The notes beneath the pieces are model-generated. The model was not told where the DNA came from and searched no databases. It saw only the letters and a list, made by a program, of their open reading frames with translations. A stretch of DNA of 64,000 bases, taken from contig JAQGNS010000189.1 in assembly GCA_028291705.1 (NCBI GenBank), positions 48,019 through 112,018 on the forward strand, given 5' to 3'. The DNA comes from Nevskia sp. (GTDB taxonomy: Bacteria > Pseudomonadota > Gammaproteobacteria > Nevskiales > Nevskiaceae). This document shows positions 17,896-26,730 of the stretch, piece after piece (positions within the stretch are counted from its first letter, which is position 1; each line of letters opens with the position of its first letter). The translations under genes were made by a program, and so were the position numbers.

Positions 17896-18891
17896 ATGCA
17901 CTACCGCTCGCTTGGCAGGACAGGTCCGATCGTGTCGAGCATCGGATTGGGGTGTATGGGCTTTTCCGATGGATATGGTGCTCCGCGCCCGGAGGTTCAC
18001 CAAGAGAGCGTCGCAACAATACAGGCGGCGCTCGATTCGGGCATCAATCTCCTGGATACCGCCGATTTCTACGGGTCTGGTCACAATGAGCTGTTGATCA
18101 GGGAGGCCCTGAAAGGGCGGCACCGCGACCAGGCGATTCTCAGCGTCAAGTTCGGTGTGATGCGTGACCCCAAGGGAGGCTTGAACGGCCTGGACAACCG
18201 GCCTTCTGCAATCTGGAATTTCATCGCGTATTCGCTTAAACGCCTGGATGTGGAATACATCGATATCTACCGTCCCGCGCGAATTGATCCGGACGTTCCA
18301 GTGGAAGAGACGATCGGCGCGATAGCCGATCTGGTGAAAGCCGGATATGTCCGCCACATCGCCCTGTCGGAAGTGAATGCGGAAACCGTGCGCCGTGCCG
18401 CGGCGGTGCATCCGATTGTTGACCTGCAGATCGAATATTCGCTGCTGGAGCGCCGCCTCGAAGGCACGCTTTTGAACACCTGCCGCGAGTTGGGCATTTC
18501 CATCACGGCCTACGGAGTGCTCGCTCGCGGCCTTTTGGGAGGCCATATCCGGACCACACTGCCAGCAGGCGACCTCAGGGGAAGCAGTCCGCGCTTTCAA
18601 GGAGGGAACCTGCAGGAAAATCTGGAATTGGCTGAGCGTCTTCGTGTAGCAAGCCGGGCCTTGGACGCGACGCCCGCCCAAGCTGCGATCGCATGGGTCG
18701 CAGCGCAAGGACCGGATATATTCCCCCTCGTCGGGACTCGCAGTCGGTCGCGGCTGGTAGAGGCCATTGGAGCAGCCAACCTCAAATTGACTGCTGCTCA
18801 TGCCGGCGCACTCTCTGCCGTGGTCCCGGCGGGTGCTGCCATAGGTAGTGCGTTCCCAGTGGACCAGCAAGACAGCAGGTGGGAGCAATGA
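17896..18891 (+). CDS. Aldo/keto reductase-like protein with Ala at catalytic His position
   Basis: The 331-aa protein is an (alpha/beta)8 aldo/keto reductase by its motifs LDTADFYGSGHNELL (Asp and Tyr of the tetrad), SVKFGVM (Lys) and the NADP-binding end LVGTRSRSRL. The fourth tetrad position, usually His in a YxxHRxD context, reads YRPARIDP, so Ala replaces His. A non-reducing role or altered chemistry is possible, though I recall similar sequences as a recurring subgroup. The start at ATG 17896 has no good ribosome site. The gene ends 7 bp before the convergent LysR gene. Confidence 0.82.
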   Translation: MHYRSLGRTGPIVSSIGLGCMGFSDGYGAPRPEVHQESVATIQAALDSGINLLDTADFYGSGHNELLIREALKGRHRDQAILSVKFGVMRDPKGGLNGLDNRPSAIWNFIAYSLKRLDVEYIDIYRPARIDPDVPVEETIGAIADLVKAGYVRHIALSEVNAETVRRAAAVHPIVDLQIEYSLLERRLEGTLLNTCRELGISITAYGVLARGLLGGHIRTTLPAGDLRGSSPRFQGGNLQENLELAERLRVASRALDATPAQAAIAWVAAQGPDIFPLVGTRSRSRLVEAIGAANLKLTAAHAGALSAVVPAGAAIGSAFPVDQQDSRWEQ

Positions 18892-18898
18892 CGGCGCT

Positions 18899-19816
18899 TT
18901 ACCGTTTTCTATCCAGCTCAGCGAATCCGGCGGTGAGCGCGTCCAGCAAATGACGAACCGCTGGAACCATCCCTCGGCGCGTCGGAAAGATCGCATGAAC
19001 CAGGCCGGCCCTGGTTGCCAGGTTGGGGAGCAGGTGTCGTAACAGTCCGGCCTTGATGTCGGCGTCAACCAGTTCTCGCGGAAGCAGCGCCACTCCGACA
19101 CCCTGCATGGCGGCAATTCGCAGGCTGGCTAGGTCGTCGGTTGCCAATCGTGGCCGGTGCGCCCACGAAATCGTCTGTCCCGTTTCATCCATCAGGTTCC
19201 ACACAAACCGCTCGCTGCTATTTGCCATGGCAAGAGTCGGCCAGTCTTTTAGCGAATCAAGAGACTTGGGCGCTGGATAGCGCTTCGCCAGGGCTGGACA
19301 GCCCACCAGAATCAGGACCGACAATCCCAGCTGTCGTACAGCCAGATCGGTGTTCTCCAGCGGAGGAAGCCTGACCCGGATGGCGAAGTCGAGCCCTTCC
19401 TCGACCACGTCGACGCGCCGATTGGTCGCATCGATCAGAACCTGGACATCGGGATTGTCCTGGACATACTTCGCAATACTGGCGGAGACGCCAGAACTCA
19501 GAAGTCCGACCGGGCAGCTGATTCGAACAATGCCCTGTGGCTTGGATCGCGTTTGGTCGACGATGTCTTTTGCTGCCTTCGACTCCGCCACCAGGGCCAG
19601 GCAATGCTGGTGGAATTGCCGTCCTGTTTCCGTCAAAGACAGACTTCTGCTGGTCCGGTTGAGCAGGCGGACCCCGAGCTCTTCCTCCAACGCGCGAACG
19701 CGGCGGCTGAGCTTGGAAGTCTGCACGCCAAGTGTCCGCGCGGCAGCGGTGAAGCTCGCATGTTCGACCACCGCAGCAAAAATCCGAAGGTCATTGAGAT
19801 CCGAGATCTGGTCCAT
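18899..19816 (-). CDS. LysR-family transcriptional regulator
   Basis: The 305-aa protein has the LysR winged helix at residues 6-65 (LRIFAAVVEHASFTAAARTL, KLSRRVRALEEELGVRLLNR) and a two-lobed effector-binding domain to the end. It is most like the CrgA/AaeR-type regulators that often control redox or stress genes. It is transcribed away from the pirin-DoxX-pirin genes at 19995, and the shared intergenic region holds a 13-bp inverted repeat at 19855, the classical arrangement for LysR control of a divergent operon. Confidence 0.9.
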   Translation of the reverse strand: MDQISDLNDLRIFAAVVEHASFTAAARTLGVQTSKLSRRVRALEEELGVRLLNRTSRSLSLTETGRQFHQHCLALVAESKAAKDIVDQTRSKPQGIVRISCPVGLLSSGVSASIAKYVQDNPDVQVLIDATNRRVDVVEEGLDFAIRVRLPPLENTDLAVRQLGLSVLILVGCPALAKRYPAPKSLDSLKDWPTLAMANSSERFVWNLMDETGQTISWAHRPRLATDDLASLRIAAMQGVGVALLPRELVDADIKAGLLRHLLPNLATRAGLVHAIFPTRRGMVPAVRHLLDALTAGFAELDRKR

Positions 19817-19854
19817 GGGTAGCCCGAAATCCGAGAATATCGTTGTGGAAATGG

Positions 19855-19867
19855 CAATGATTCATTG
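19855..19867. promoter_or_regulatory. Candidate LysR binding palindrome
   Basis: CAATGA-T-TCATTG is a perfect 6+1+6 palindrome, 38 bp upstream of the LysR start and 128 bp before the pirin gene. It contains a T-N11-type symmetric spacing compatible with a LysR box. Rest of the 19817-19994 gap: no gene. Confidence 0.5.
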
Positions 19868-19994
19868 TCGATTTGGAGATTATGCCAAAAACATTGCTGT
19901 TATAGCATCTTCCTCACTGACCAAGTCATAGCTGCTTGGACTGAATGCAGACCTCGGTAGCGAGCCATATCGGGCTCCCGGAAAAGGAACGGAA

Positions 19995-20693
19995 ATGCTT
20001 ACGCACAGGCGGTGGGATTCACTGGACAAGGCGGATCATGGCTGGCTGCACGCGAAATACCATTTTCTGGTCAATGTGCAGGGCAACCCCGCCCATCACG
20101 CCCTCGGTCCGCTGATCATCTGGAACGACGACGAAATTGCCGTAGGCGGCGGTTTCCCCCTCCATGGTCACCGCGACATGGAAATCATCACCTACGTTCG
20201 GCAAGGCGTCCTCGGACACCGTGACAGCATCGGGTCCGAAGGAACCATTCAGACCGGCGACGTTCAGGTCATGAGCGCCGGCACGGGCATACGCCACAGC
20301 GAGTTCAACAAGGGCGGTGTCCCGTTGAAGTTGTATCAGGTTTGGTTGCTGCCGCGTGAGCCCGGTGGCTCGCCCCGCTGGGATACGAGGTCATTTCCCA
20401 AGGCCGATCGCTCAGGGCGCTTCGTCATCCTGGCGAGTGGCTTCGCCAGCGACGAGGGTGCGCTGCCCATTCGGGCCGATGCACGGTTGCTCGGGGCGAC
20501 TCTGAAAGCCGGCCAACGCATCCGGCACGAATTCGATCCGGCGCGGCGTTCTTACCTTGTTGCGGCGTCGGGGCGGATCGAGGTCAACGGCGAGCCGGTT
20601 GGGCCGCTCGATGGCGTAGCAATCACGAAACTCGCAGCGGCCGAGGTCTCTGCGCTCGAAGATTCCGAACTGGTGATGGTGGACGCCGGTTAG
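19995..20693 (+). CDS. Pirin-family protein (quercetinase-like), short type
   Basis: The 232-aa protein is a bicupin pirin. The N-terminal cupin contains the metal motif GGGFPLHGHRDMEIITYV, followed by GDVQVMSAGTGIRHSEFN, which supply His, His and Glu-type ligands. Bacterial pirins include quercetin dioxygenases and redox sensors, and the substrate cannot be told from sequence. It is the first gene of a three-gene group with DoxX and a longer pirin, all divergent from the LysR gene. Confidence 0.88.
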   Translation: MLTHRRWDSLDKADHGWLHAKYHFLVNVQGNPAHHALGPLIIWNDDEIAVGGGFPLHGHRDMEIITYVRQGVLGHRDSIGSEGTIQTGDVQVMSAGTGIRHSEFNKGGVPLKLYQVWLLPREPGGSPRWDTRSFPKADRSGRFVILASGFASDEGALPIRADARLLGATLKAGQRIRHEFDPARRSYLVAASGRIEVNGEPVGPLDGVAITKLAAAEVSALEDSELVMVDAG

Positions 20694-20739
20694 GACCCTC
20701 TTTCTCCACCTGGTGAAATTGTTCTTTTAGGAGGTTGTC

Positions 20740-21147
20740 ATGGAAAGCTACAAGTTTCTTCCGCTGTTGGGTCGTATCCTGCTCGGTGCTCCGTTCCTAA
20801 TGAGCGGCCTGAGCAAACTGGGGGCCTACGCTGCGACGGTGGGCTATATCACGGCGATGGGGCTGCCGCTGCCGCCGCTCGCGTTCATCATCTCGGTCGT
20901 GATCGAGGTGGGCGGCGGCCTGCTGCTGCTGTCGGGCTACCGCGTGCGTTTCGCGGCCCTGGTGTTGGCGGTCTTCAGCGTGCTCGCCGCGGTGTTCTTT
21001 CACCGCAACTTCGCCGACCAGAACCAGATGATTCACTTTCTCAAGAACGTGATGATGGCGGGCGGCCTGCTGCAGATCACCTACTTCGGTGCCGGCGCGT
21101 TCAGTCTGGACGCCCGTTCCGATCGTTCCGCACTGAGTGCGGGGTAG
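20740..21147 (+). CDS. DoxX-family membrane protein
   Basis: The 135-aa product has four hydrophobic segments (about 8-25, 45-65, 68-90 and 100-118) and the DoxX motif GAPFLMSGLSKLG. DoxX-family proteins are small inner-membrane proteins linked to thiosulfate or redox-stress functions. GGAGGTTGTC precedes ATG 20740. Sitting between two pirin genes is a common arrangement for electrophile- or oxidant-induced operons. Confidence 0.88.
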   Translation: MESYKFLPLLGRILLGAPFLMSGLSKLGAYAATVGYITAMGLPLPPLAFIISVVIEVGGGLLLLSGYRVRFAALVLAVFSVLAAVFFHRNFADQNQMIHFLKNVMMAGGLLQITYFGAGAFSLDARSDRSALSAG

Positions 21148-21242
21148 GAGGGGCGTATCCGGCGAGACGACCATCCACCCGATCAGGTTGGTGGTCGTTT
21201 CGTCGGATCCGTTATTGACGCAATGCTAAAAGGAGGTAGGTC

Positions 21243-22109
21243 ATGAACGCCGTCGCCAATCGTATGAAAGCCACTGGAGTCTCGAGCAAGGCGGCACGCA
21301 AGGTCGCCTTCGTCACCAGGGGAAGCACGCACGGTCCGATTAGTCGTCTCGTCAGCCCCTCGGATCTCGGCGATTTGATCAAGCCGTTCGTTTTCCTCGA
21401 CCTGTTCGACGTCCCGCCATCCAAGACACAGCTGTTCGGCTGGCATCCACATTCGGGCATCGCGACGCTTACCCTCGTGATAGAGGGTCAGGCCAGCTAT
21501 GAGGAAACCACCGGCGTCAAAGGTATCCTGAGTTCCAATGGCGGCGTGGAATGGATGCAGGCCGCCGGCGGATCCTGGCACACCGGCGGTGTGGTCGGAC
21601 AGGAGCGCCTCCGTGGGTTCCAGTTGTGGGTTGCGCTGCCGCCGGAACTCGAGCTCAAGCCCGCATCGAGCCTCTATCTCGAACCTGAACAGGTTCCGGC
21701 CGTGGGTCCTGCCCGTATCATCCTGGGAAGTTACGAGGGAGAAACCGGGCCTGTTCCTGCTCCGAGCGACATGGTCTACATGTATGTCCGCCTGGCACCG
21801 GGAGAGCGCTGGTCGTTCCGGAATCCGAACACGCATTCCGTCGCTTGGCTTTCGGTACTCGACGGCCAGTTGTCCGAGCCTGCGAACGTCGGTGCGGGAG
21901 ACCTCGCTATTTTCGAGGAGTCCGGCGCTGATGTGGAAGTAGTGGCGACCACGGAAACGCTGTTTGTGTTCGGCTCGGCGCGCAAGCATCCCCATGATCT
22001 GGTGCTGGGTAACTACTCGGTGCATACCAGCGCAGATGCATTGGCGACTGGCGAATCCAACATCAAGCAACTTGGGAAGACTCATTTCCACAGATACTCT
22101 TTGGGCTAG
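21243..22109 (+). CDS. Pirin-family protein, long type
   Basis: The 288-aa protein has both pirin cupins: the first with FGWHPHSGIATLTLVIEG and WMQAAGGSWHTGG, giving the His/His/His/Glu metal site, the second from about 195 on. It is a paralogue of the shorter pirin two genes upstream, but only distantly similar. AAAGGAGGTAGGTC gives a near-perfect ribosome site before ATG 21243. Likely co-regulated by the LysR protein at 18899. Confidence 0.88.
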   Translation: MNAVANRMKATGVSSKAARKVAFVTRGSTHGPISRLVSPSDLGDLIKPFVFLDLFDVPPSKTQLFGWHPHSGIATLTLVIEGQASYEETTGVKGILSSNGGVEWMQAAGGSWHTGGVVGQERLRGFQLWVALPPELELKPASSLYLEPEQVPAVGPARIILGSYEGETGPVPAPSDMVYMYVRLAPGERWSFRNPNTHSVAWLSVLDGQLSEPANVGAGDLAIFEESGADVEVVATTETLFVFGSARKHPHDLVLGNYSVHTSADALATGESNIKQLGKTHFHRYSLG

Positions 22110-22179
22110 TGGCCGCGGGAATCGACATGAGATCAGACACGTTTGCGCCGCGATAGGTTGATCGGCACAAGGAAGCGCT

Positions 22180-22959
22180 ATGTCAGATCGTCTACATGCT
22201 ATTGCCGAGGTTTGTATCAACATGGGACAGACTCAATCGCGGGCAGCCGTTCGAGAGACATTAAAGGCGGCAATACCAATTTTTGGGACGTCGTTTGTAC
22301 TGTTCGGCATGCGAACCGGTAGGAGCATTACGCCGCCACGGCAGCTTGTGATCACTACATATCCCAAGGCTTGGCAGGACTACTACGACGCCAACAATGC
22401 CTACGCGTTCGACCCTGTGATCAACAAAGCGTTTCAGAGTGAGGGGGCGTTCCGGTGGGACGGTCTGCATCACGACCCGCGCCAACTAGCGCTCCGCCGA
22501 GAATCTGTGCGCAACGGAATGGAGTTTGGGTTTTCATGTGCGGATCGCGGATCTGACGGGTCATTGGCGATTCTGTCCTTCTGCGGCGGCCAGCCAATCG
22601 CGCGTGAGCCTGACCAGTGGGAGCAAGTCGCAGCTGCGGCGGCGCTTCTTACATCTGTGACCAACAAGGCCGTCACGCGCATAATCGAGGCGACTGCCAA
22701 GACATTCGGTAAAGCTCTCAGCTTGTCAGAGCTAAAGACCCTTGAGATCATCGGGGCGGGCCATACTGGAAAACAGGCCGCGGCAATCCTAGGCGTCAAA
22801 CCCAGAACGATTCGCTATTACCTAGATCGCGCTGCTGAAAAGCTGGGAGTTGATACCCGCAAGGAAGCGATCCTTAAAGCAGTAGCCGATGGAATCGTCG
22901 ATACCCGCGAGTTTCCCCCAGCCGGCTTCAGCTCGGCAACGGCGAAGGACGAAGGCTAA
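22180..22959 (+). CDS. LuxR-type autoinducer-binding regulator (solo)
   Basis: The 259-aa protein has an N-terminal autoinducer-binding domain and a C-terminal LuxR helix-turn-helix (about 185-240; ILGVKPRTIRYYLDRAAEKL). The residues that contact acyl-homoserine lactones in TraR/LuxR are present at the expected spacing: Trp65, Tyr69, Asp78, Pro79 and Trp93. No luxI-type synthase gene occurs in the window, so it is a LuxR solo here, able to respond to signals from elsewhere in the genome or from neighbours. It precedes the conjugation region by 0.7 kb. Its stop overlaps by 4 bp the stop of the convergent NTF2-like gene. Confidence 0.88.
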   Translation: MSDRLHAIAEVCINMGQTQSRAAVRETLKAAIPIFGTSFVLFGMRTGRSITPPRQLVITTYPKAWQDYYDANNAYAFDPVINKAFQSEGAFRWDGLHHDPRQLALRRESVRNGMEFGFSCADRGSDGSLAILSFCGGQPIAREPDQWEQVAAAAALLTSVTNKAVTRIIEATAKTFGKALSLSELKTLEIIGAGHTGKQAAAILGVKPRTIRYYLDRAAEKLGVDTRKEAILKAVADGIVDTREFPPAGFSSATAKDEG

Positions 22960-23423
22960 GGATCAACCAGCGCAACACCTAAGTCCCTGCGCAACTGTGG
23001 CCGCTTGTAATTTGCGTACGTGAATTTTCCAACAATGTTCCCGGCAGAATCAAAATGGAAGACGTCTAATCCTTCCCAGCCAAATCGCTGGCCAACGACG
23101 GCGCTCACTGCAAGGCGCTGTAGCGTTAGTGAAAGACCTGAAGATTTTGCGCCCGCTAAATCGTGCCGACATATCCAACGAATTGCTGCCTTGCGTTGGA
23201 CGTCGTCGATGATGCGGTCGTGCTCGTCGAAACGCATGGTGCCGAAGGCGCCATTGAACTGAGGCTCGAAAGCACGTCTGATCGCTGCAGGGCCTACGTG
23301 CTCTGACCCGTCACCAGGCTTGTAGACGGCGTCGTCGGCAAAGAAGGTTACGACCTTGTCCAGGTCGTTGACGTTAAACGCGTCGACAAACCCATCGATG
23401 GTCTTGCGGATGTCGTAGGGCAT
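22956..23423 (-). CDS. NTF2-like (SnoaL-type) protein
   Basis: The 155-aa protein shows the NTF2-like pattern TIDGFVDAFNVNDLDKVVTF, FADDAVYKPGDGSEHVG and AIRRAFEPQF, then beta strands. The fold serves isomerases, cyclases and small-ligand binders; catalytic residues are not clear. It is not close in sequence to the other NTF2-like gene at 17376. AAGGACGGAGAGCT gives a good ribosome site before ATG 23423. The gene ends convergently against the LuxR gene. Confidence 0.7.
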   Translation of the reverse strand: MPYDIRKTIDGFVDAFNVNDLDKVVTFFADDAVYKPGDGSEHVGPAAIRRAFEPQFNGAFGTMRFDEHDRIIDDVQRKAAIRWICRHDLAGAKSSGLSLTLQRLAVSAVVGQRFGWEGLDVFHFDSAGNIVGKFTYANYKRPQLRRDLGVALVDP

Positions 23424-23499
23424 AGCTCTCCGTCCTTAGATGAATGCCACGTGGACTACAGGGTGCTTATGGTCGCAATCCGTCGCTAATTCCTGCAAG

Positions 23500-23600
23500 T
23501 GGACGCGTCCATATTGCAATGATGAATCAATACGGACAAGTACGGACTGGCAAAAGTGACAGTGACAAGGTCCAAGTGCGCGTGGTGAAGTCGGTCCGTA
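23500..23600. promoter_or_regulatory. Repeat-rich control region before the T4SS operon
   Basis: TGGACGCGTCCA at 23500-23511 is a perfect 12-bp palindrome. TACGGAC occurs twice in direct order (23531-23537 and 23541-23547) and once inverted (23594-23600). These lie in the 220-bp gap before virB2 and probably bind regulators of the conjugation operon. No clear -10/-35 pair was found. This gap also marks the switch from metabolic to mobile-element genes. Confidence 0.45.
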
Positions 23601-23645
23601 GTCGGTTTCATTAGGCAATGATTGCCTACTTCGGAGGACAAGGAC

Positions 23646-23966
23646 GTGAATGATCAAGCCGCAATGATTCGCCGCCGCCAAGTCAGTTTCCGCTTCATTG
23701 TTGTATTTGCACTGGTACTTGCTCTGCCGATGGCTGCGCACGCGCAAGACATCGCGCCGGTTAGTGGGACGTTAACTGCAATCCATGGGTTTCTGCAAAG
23801 CACCGCGATGCGGACGCTCGCTGCAATCGCCGTTATCGGTGCGGGCATCACGGCGATGGTAGGGCGCCTGCGGTGGTCTTGGGCGGGCTCCATCATCGGC
23901 GGGATTATCCTGATTTTTGGCGCCGATGCCTTTGTCTCGTTTTTTACCACCTCGGCCGGCGGCTGA
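23646..23966 (+). CDS. virB2: VirB2/TrbC-like T4SS pilin
   Basis: The 106-aa product has a long signal sequence ending in AAHAQ (about residue 39). Two hydrophobic helices follow in the mature part (TLAAIAVIGAGITAMVG and IIGGIILIFGADAFVSFF), the standard plan for VirB2-type conjugative pilins. GTG 23646 follows TCGGAGGACAAGGAC; a TTG at 23622 is unlikely. It is the first gene of the virB operon and is followed after 3 bp by virB3. Confidence 0.85.
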   Translation: MNDQAAMIRRRQVSFRFIVVFALVLALPMAAHAQDIAPVSGTLTAIHGFLQSTAMRTLAAIAVIGAGITAMVGRLRWSWAGSIIGGIILIFGADAFVSFFTTSAGG

Positions 23967-23969
23967 GCT

Positions 23970-24263
23970 ATGAACGAGGACCGCGCGGGTCGGGATGCGC
24001 TCGTGGTCGGCATGACGCGTCCGCTCCTGTTGCTCGGTGTCACCTACTCGTACTTCGTGATCGAAGGAGTAGGGTCCACCGTGCTTTTCTTGATGGGTAA
24101 CAACCTCCTCTACCTACTTGCCATCATCCCACTGCACAGCGTTGGTCTGTTGCTATGCAAATGGGATGCGCGCTTCTTCGACATCTTTTTCCGCGCAGCT
24201 CAGCATGCCCGGCCGGTACGCAACCGGCCGCTGTACCGCTGCAATCTCTACTTGCCGTTTTGA
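23970..24263 (+). CDS. virB3: VirB3-like T4SS protein
   Basis: The 97-aa protein is the usual size for VirB3, with the N-terminal block VVGMTRPLLLLGVTYSYF and two close membrane segments, then a basic tail ending in NRPLYRCNLYLPF. VirB3 sits in the inner membrane and works with the VirB4 ATPase in pilus assembly. The position between virB2 and virB4 fixes the assignment. Confidence 0.88.
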   Translation: MNEDRAGRDALVVGMTRPLLLLGVTYSYFVIEGVGSTVLFLMGNNLLYLLAIIPLHSVGLLLCKWDARFFDIFFRAAQHARPVRNRPLYRCNLYLPF

Positions 24264-24276
24264 TCGGAAGCCCACC

Positions 24277-26730
24277 GTGTCGCGCCGTATACAGTCTGCC
24301 CTGCTTAAGCCAGCGACGCAGCGCACCCGCGCTGGTCGGACGGCCGCAAGGGATGCCGCTGGCGGGGAGCACATCCCTTACGTTCGGCATGCGGACCCGT
24401 GGACCTTGCAAACCCGAAGCGGGGAAATGGTCCAGATTCTCCATTTGGAAGGGAAGAGCTTTGAAACGGAGGATATCCACGAGCTGGATCGGCTGAAGGG
24501 GACACGAAATACGCTGCTGAGAGCGCTGGCCGGCGGCGACTATGCTGTATGGCAGCACATCGTTCGACGCAGGATAGAGCCAGAGCTTGTTGGAGACGTC
24601 CCGACAGGCTTCGCGGCCGATCTGGACCGAAAATGGTTCGAGCGGCTCCGCGGGCGTCGCCTGTTCGTCAACGATATCTATCTCAGCGTGGTACGCCGTG
24701 CTCCGGCTGGCGCCGGGGCATTGACCCGACGGCTCCAGCACGCCTTTTCCCCGAAGGCGGACCGCACCGAAGGGCTGCGCAGAGACAGCGAGTCGCTTAA
24801 ACAACTGCATCAGCAGGTCGAAAATATTAAGGCCAAGCTAGCGCCTTATGGCGCCCGCCAACTCGGCCTTGTCGAAAGCGGCTCCGGACTTCATTCGGAA
24901 CCCCTGCGCCTGATCCTCCATTTGCTGACCGGCCGCGACAGGCCCGTAGCGCTGCCTCAGTCCTCACTCGATCTCTTTCTCGGTGGAATGGTGCCGGCGG
25001 TATCGTTGGATGGATACCTCCCGGGTTCAACCGATTTTCTCGGCGCCGAAGGGTTCGAGATGCGCGGCCCAGGGTGGTCCCGCTTCGGCGCCGTGCTGAC
25101 CATCAAGGACTACGCCCCGCAGACCTTCGCCGGAATGCTGGATAGTCTGTTTACGCTTCCCTGCGAGGCCATAGTTACACAATCCTTTGCTTTCATTGGT
25201 CGCAGTACAGCGCTCGAAGCGCTCGCGCGCCAGGCTCGCATCATGGAAAACATCGACGATCCGGCGCTGTCGCAGATCGACGAGATCGAGCAGGCAAGAG
25301 ACGACTTGGCATCCGGACGGCTAGCCTACGGCAGCCACCATTTCTCAGTCGTTCCCATTGTCGAGGCCGACGACGACCTGGATGGCGCCTGCAACGAAAT
25401 CGACAAGCGCCTGACGGATCTGGGATTGATCACTGTTCGGGAGTCCGGCGGAGCGATGGAACTGGCCCGATGGGCTCAGCTCCCGGCCAATTTTGGCTAC
25501 ATCGCCAGGCCGGCGCCGATCTCCAGCACCAACTTCGCCGCCTTCGCCTCTCTCCATAACTATGCCTACGGGCGGGCGGGCGGCAACCACTGGGGGCCGG
25601 CGGTAACGATTCTGGAGACCGTCAGCGGCACCCCGTATTACTTCAATTTCCACGACGCCGATATCGGAAATACTCTGGTAATCGGCGCCAGCGGTACGGG
25701 CAAAACCGCCTTGATGGGCTTCTTGTTGGCGCAGTCCCTTCGAACCGGAGCCCGGATCATCTACTTCGACAAGGACCGCGGCGCCGATCTCCTGATTCGG
25801 GCATTGGGCGGGCGCTACAGCATCATCCGCCAAGGCCAGGCGACAGGATTCAACCCGCTACAGCTTCCGGACTCTCCCGCCGCCCGCGCATTTCTGGGTA
25901 GTTGGCTGGCTACCCTACTGACCGCGCGCGGCGAGCACCTGACCGCCCAGGAAGCCGATCTGGTAAGGCGGGCGGTGGACGACACGTTCAAGCTGCCGGA
26001 CGTTGAACGTCGCCTGGCCGTCATCGCGGCGTTCGTGCCCAGGATCAGCGCCGGCGGGCTGGCGGAGCGGCTGCAGCCGTGGCATGGCGCAGGCCAGCAA
26101 GCATGGCTGTTCGACAATGAAGAGGACCGGCTGACACTGGATCAGCGTGTGATGGGCTTCGACCTGACCGAGGTACTGAAGGACCCGGTCATCCGTGTCC
26201 CCGCCCTCTACTACATGCTGGAGCGGGTCGACCGCGTCCTGTCGAGTGGGCAGCCGACCATCATCGTCATCGACGAAGGCTGGGCGGTGGTAGCCGATCC
26301 GGTCATGGCGCCCCTGGTCGACAACTGGGAACGCACCATCCGCAAGCGTGGTGGCCTGGTTATGTTCGCCTCGCAGTCGCCGGAGTCCATCACTCGCAAC
26401 CCGGTCGGTGGCGTGATTATCAGCCAGTCGCCGACCCACATCTTCATGCCGAACCCGAAGAGCGAGGCGAAGGCGTTCGAGGGCTATAACCTCACGCAGC
26501 GCGAGCTTGAATTGATCCTGACCCTGGACAAGGAAAGCCGTTGCTTTCTGATCAAACACGGGCACCACAGCGTGGTTGCCCGACTGGATTTATCCGGGAT
26601 GGAGGATGAGATCGCCATCCTGTCCGGTCGGCAGGAGACGGTGGAGCTTCTCGACCGAATCCTCCCTGAAACCGGGGAAGACCCGGCGGCATGGATGCCG
26701 CTATTCCAGCAACGGAGGAAGCACCTATGA
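24277..26730 (+). CDS. virB4: VirB4-like T4SS ATPase
   Basis: The 817-aa ATPase energises T4SS assembly and pilus formation. It has the Walker A motif GASGTGKT (Gly470-Thr477), Walker B IIVIDEGWAVV near residue 665 and an N-terminal CagE/TrbE/VirB region. GTG 24277 is preferred: upstream codons to 24118 overlap virB3 in another frame and give an unrelated cysteine-rich leader. The stop overlaps the virB5 start (ATGA). Confidence 0.93.
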   Translation: MSRRIQSALLKPATQRTRAGRTAARDAAGGEHIPYVRHADPWTLQTRSGEMVQILHLEGKSFETEDIHELDRLKGTRNTLLRALAGGDYAVWQHIVRRRIEPELVGDVPTGFAADLDRKWFERLRGRRLFVNDIYLSVVRRAPAGAGALTRRLQHAFSPKADRTEGLRRDSESLKQLHQQVENIKAKLAPYGARQLGLVESGSGLHSEPLRLILHLLTGRDRPVALPQSSLDLFLGGMVPAVSLDGYLPGSTDFLGAEGFEMRGPGWSRFGAVLTIKDYAPQTFAGMLDSLFTLPCEAIVTQSFAFIGRSTALEALARQARIMENIDDPALSQIDEIEQARDDLASGRLAYGSHHFSVVPIVEADDDLDGACNEIDKRLTDLGLITVRESGGAMELARWAQLPANFGYIARPAPISSTNFAAFASLHNYAYGRAGGNHWGPAVTILETVSGTPYYFNFHDADIGNTLVIGASGTGKTALMGFLLAQSLRTGARIIYFDKDRGADLLIRALGGRYSIIRQGQATGFNPLQLPDSPAARAFLGSWLATLLTARGEHLTAQEADLVRRAVDDTFKLPDVERRLAVIAAFVPRISAGGLAERLQPWHGAGQQAWLFDNEEDRLTLDQRVMGFDLTEVLKDPVIRVPALYYMLERVDRVLSSGQPTIIVIDEGWAVVADPVMAPLVDNWERTIRKRGGLVMFASQSPESITRNPVGGVIISQSPTHIFMPNPKSEAKAFEGYNLTQRELELILTLDKESRCFLIKHGHHSVVARLDLSGMEDEIAILSGRQETVELLDRILPETGEDPAAWMPLFQQRRKHL

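Noticed and set aside
24118-24276. N-terminal extension of VirB4
   Set aside because: Overlaps virB3 in another frame and gives a Cys-rich sequence unlike any VirB4; GTG 24277 is a better start.
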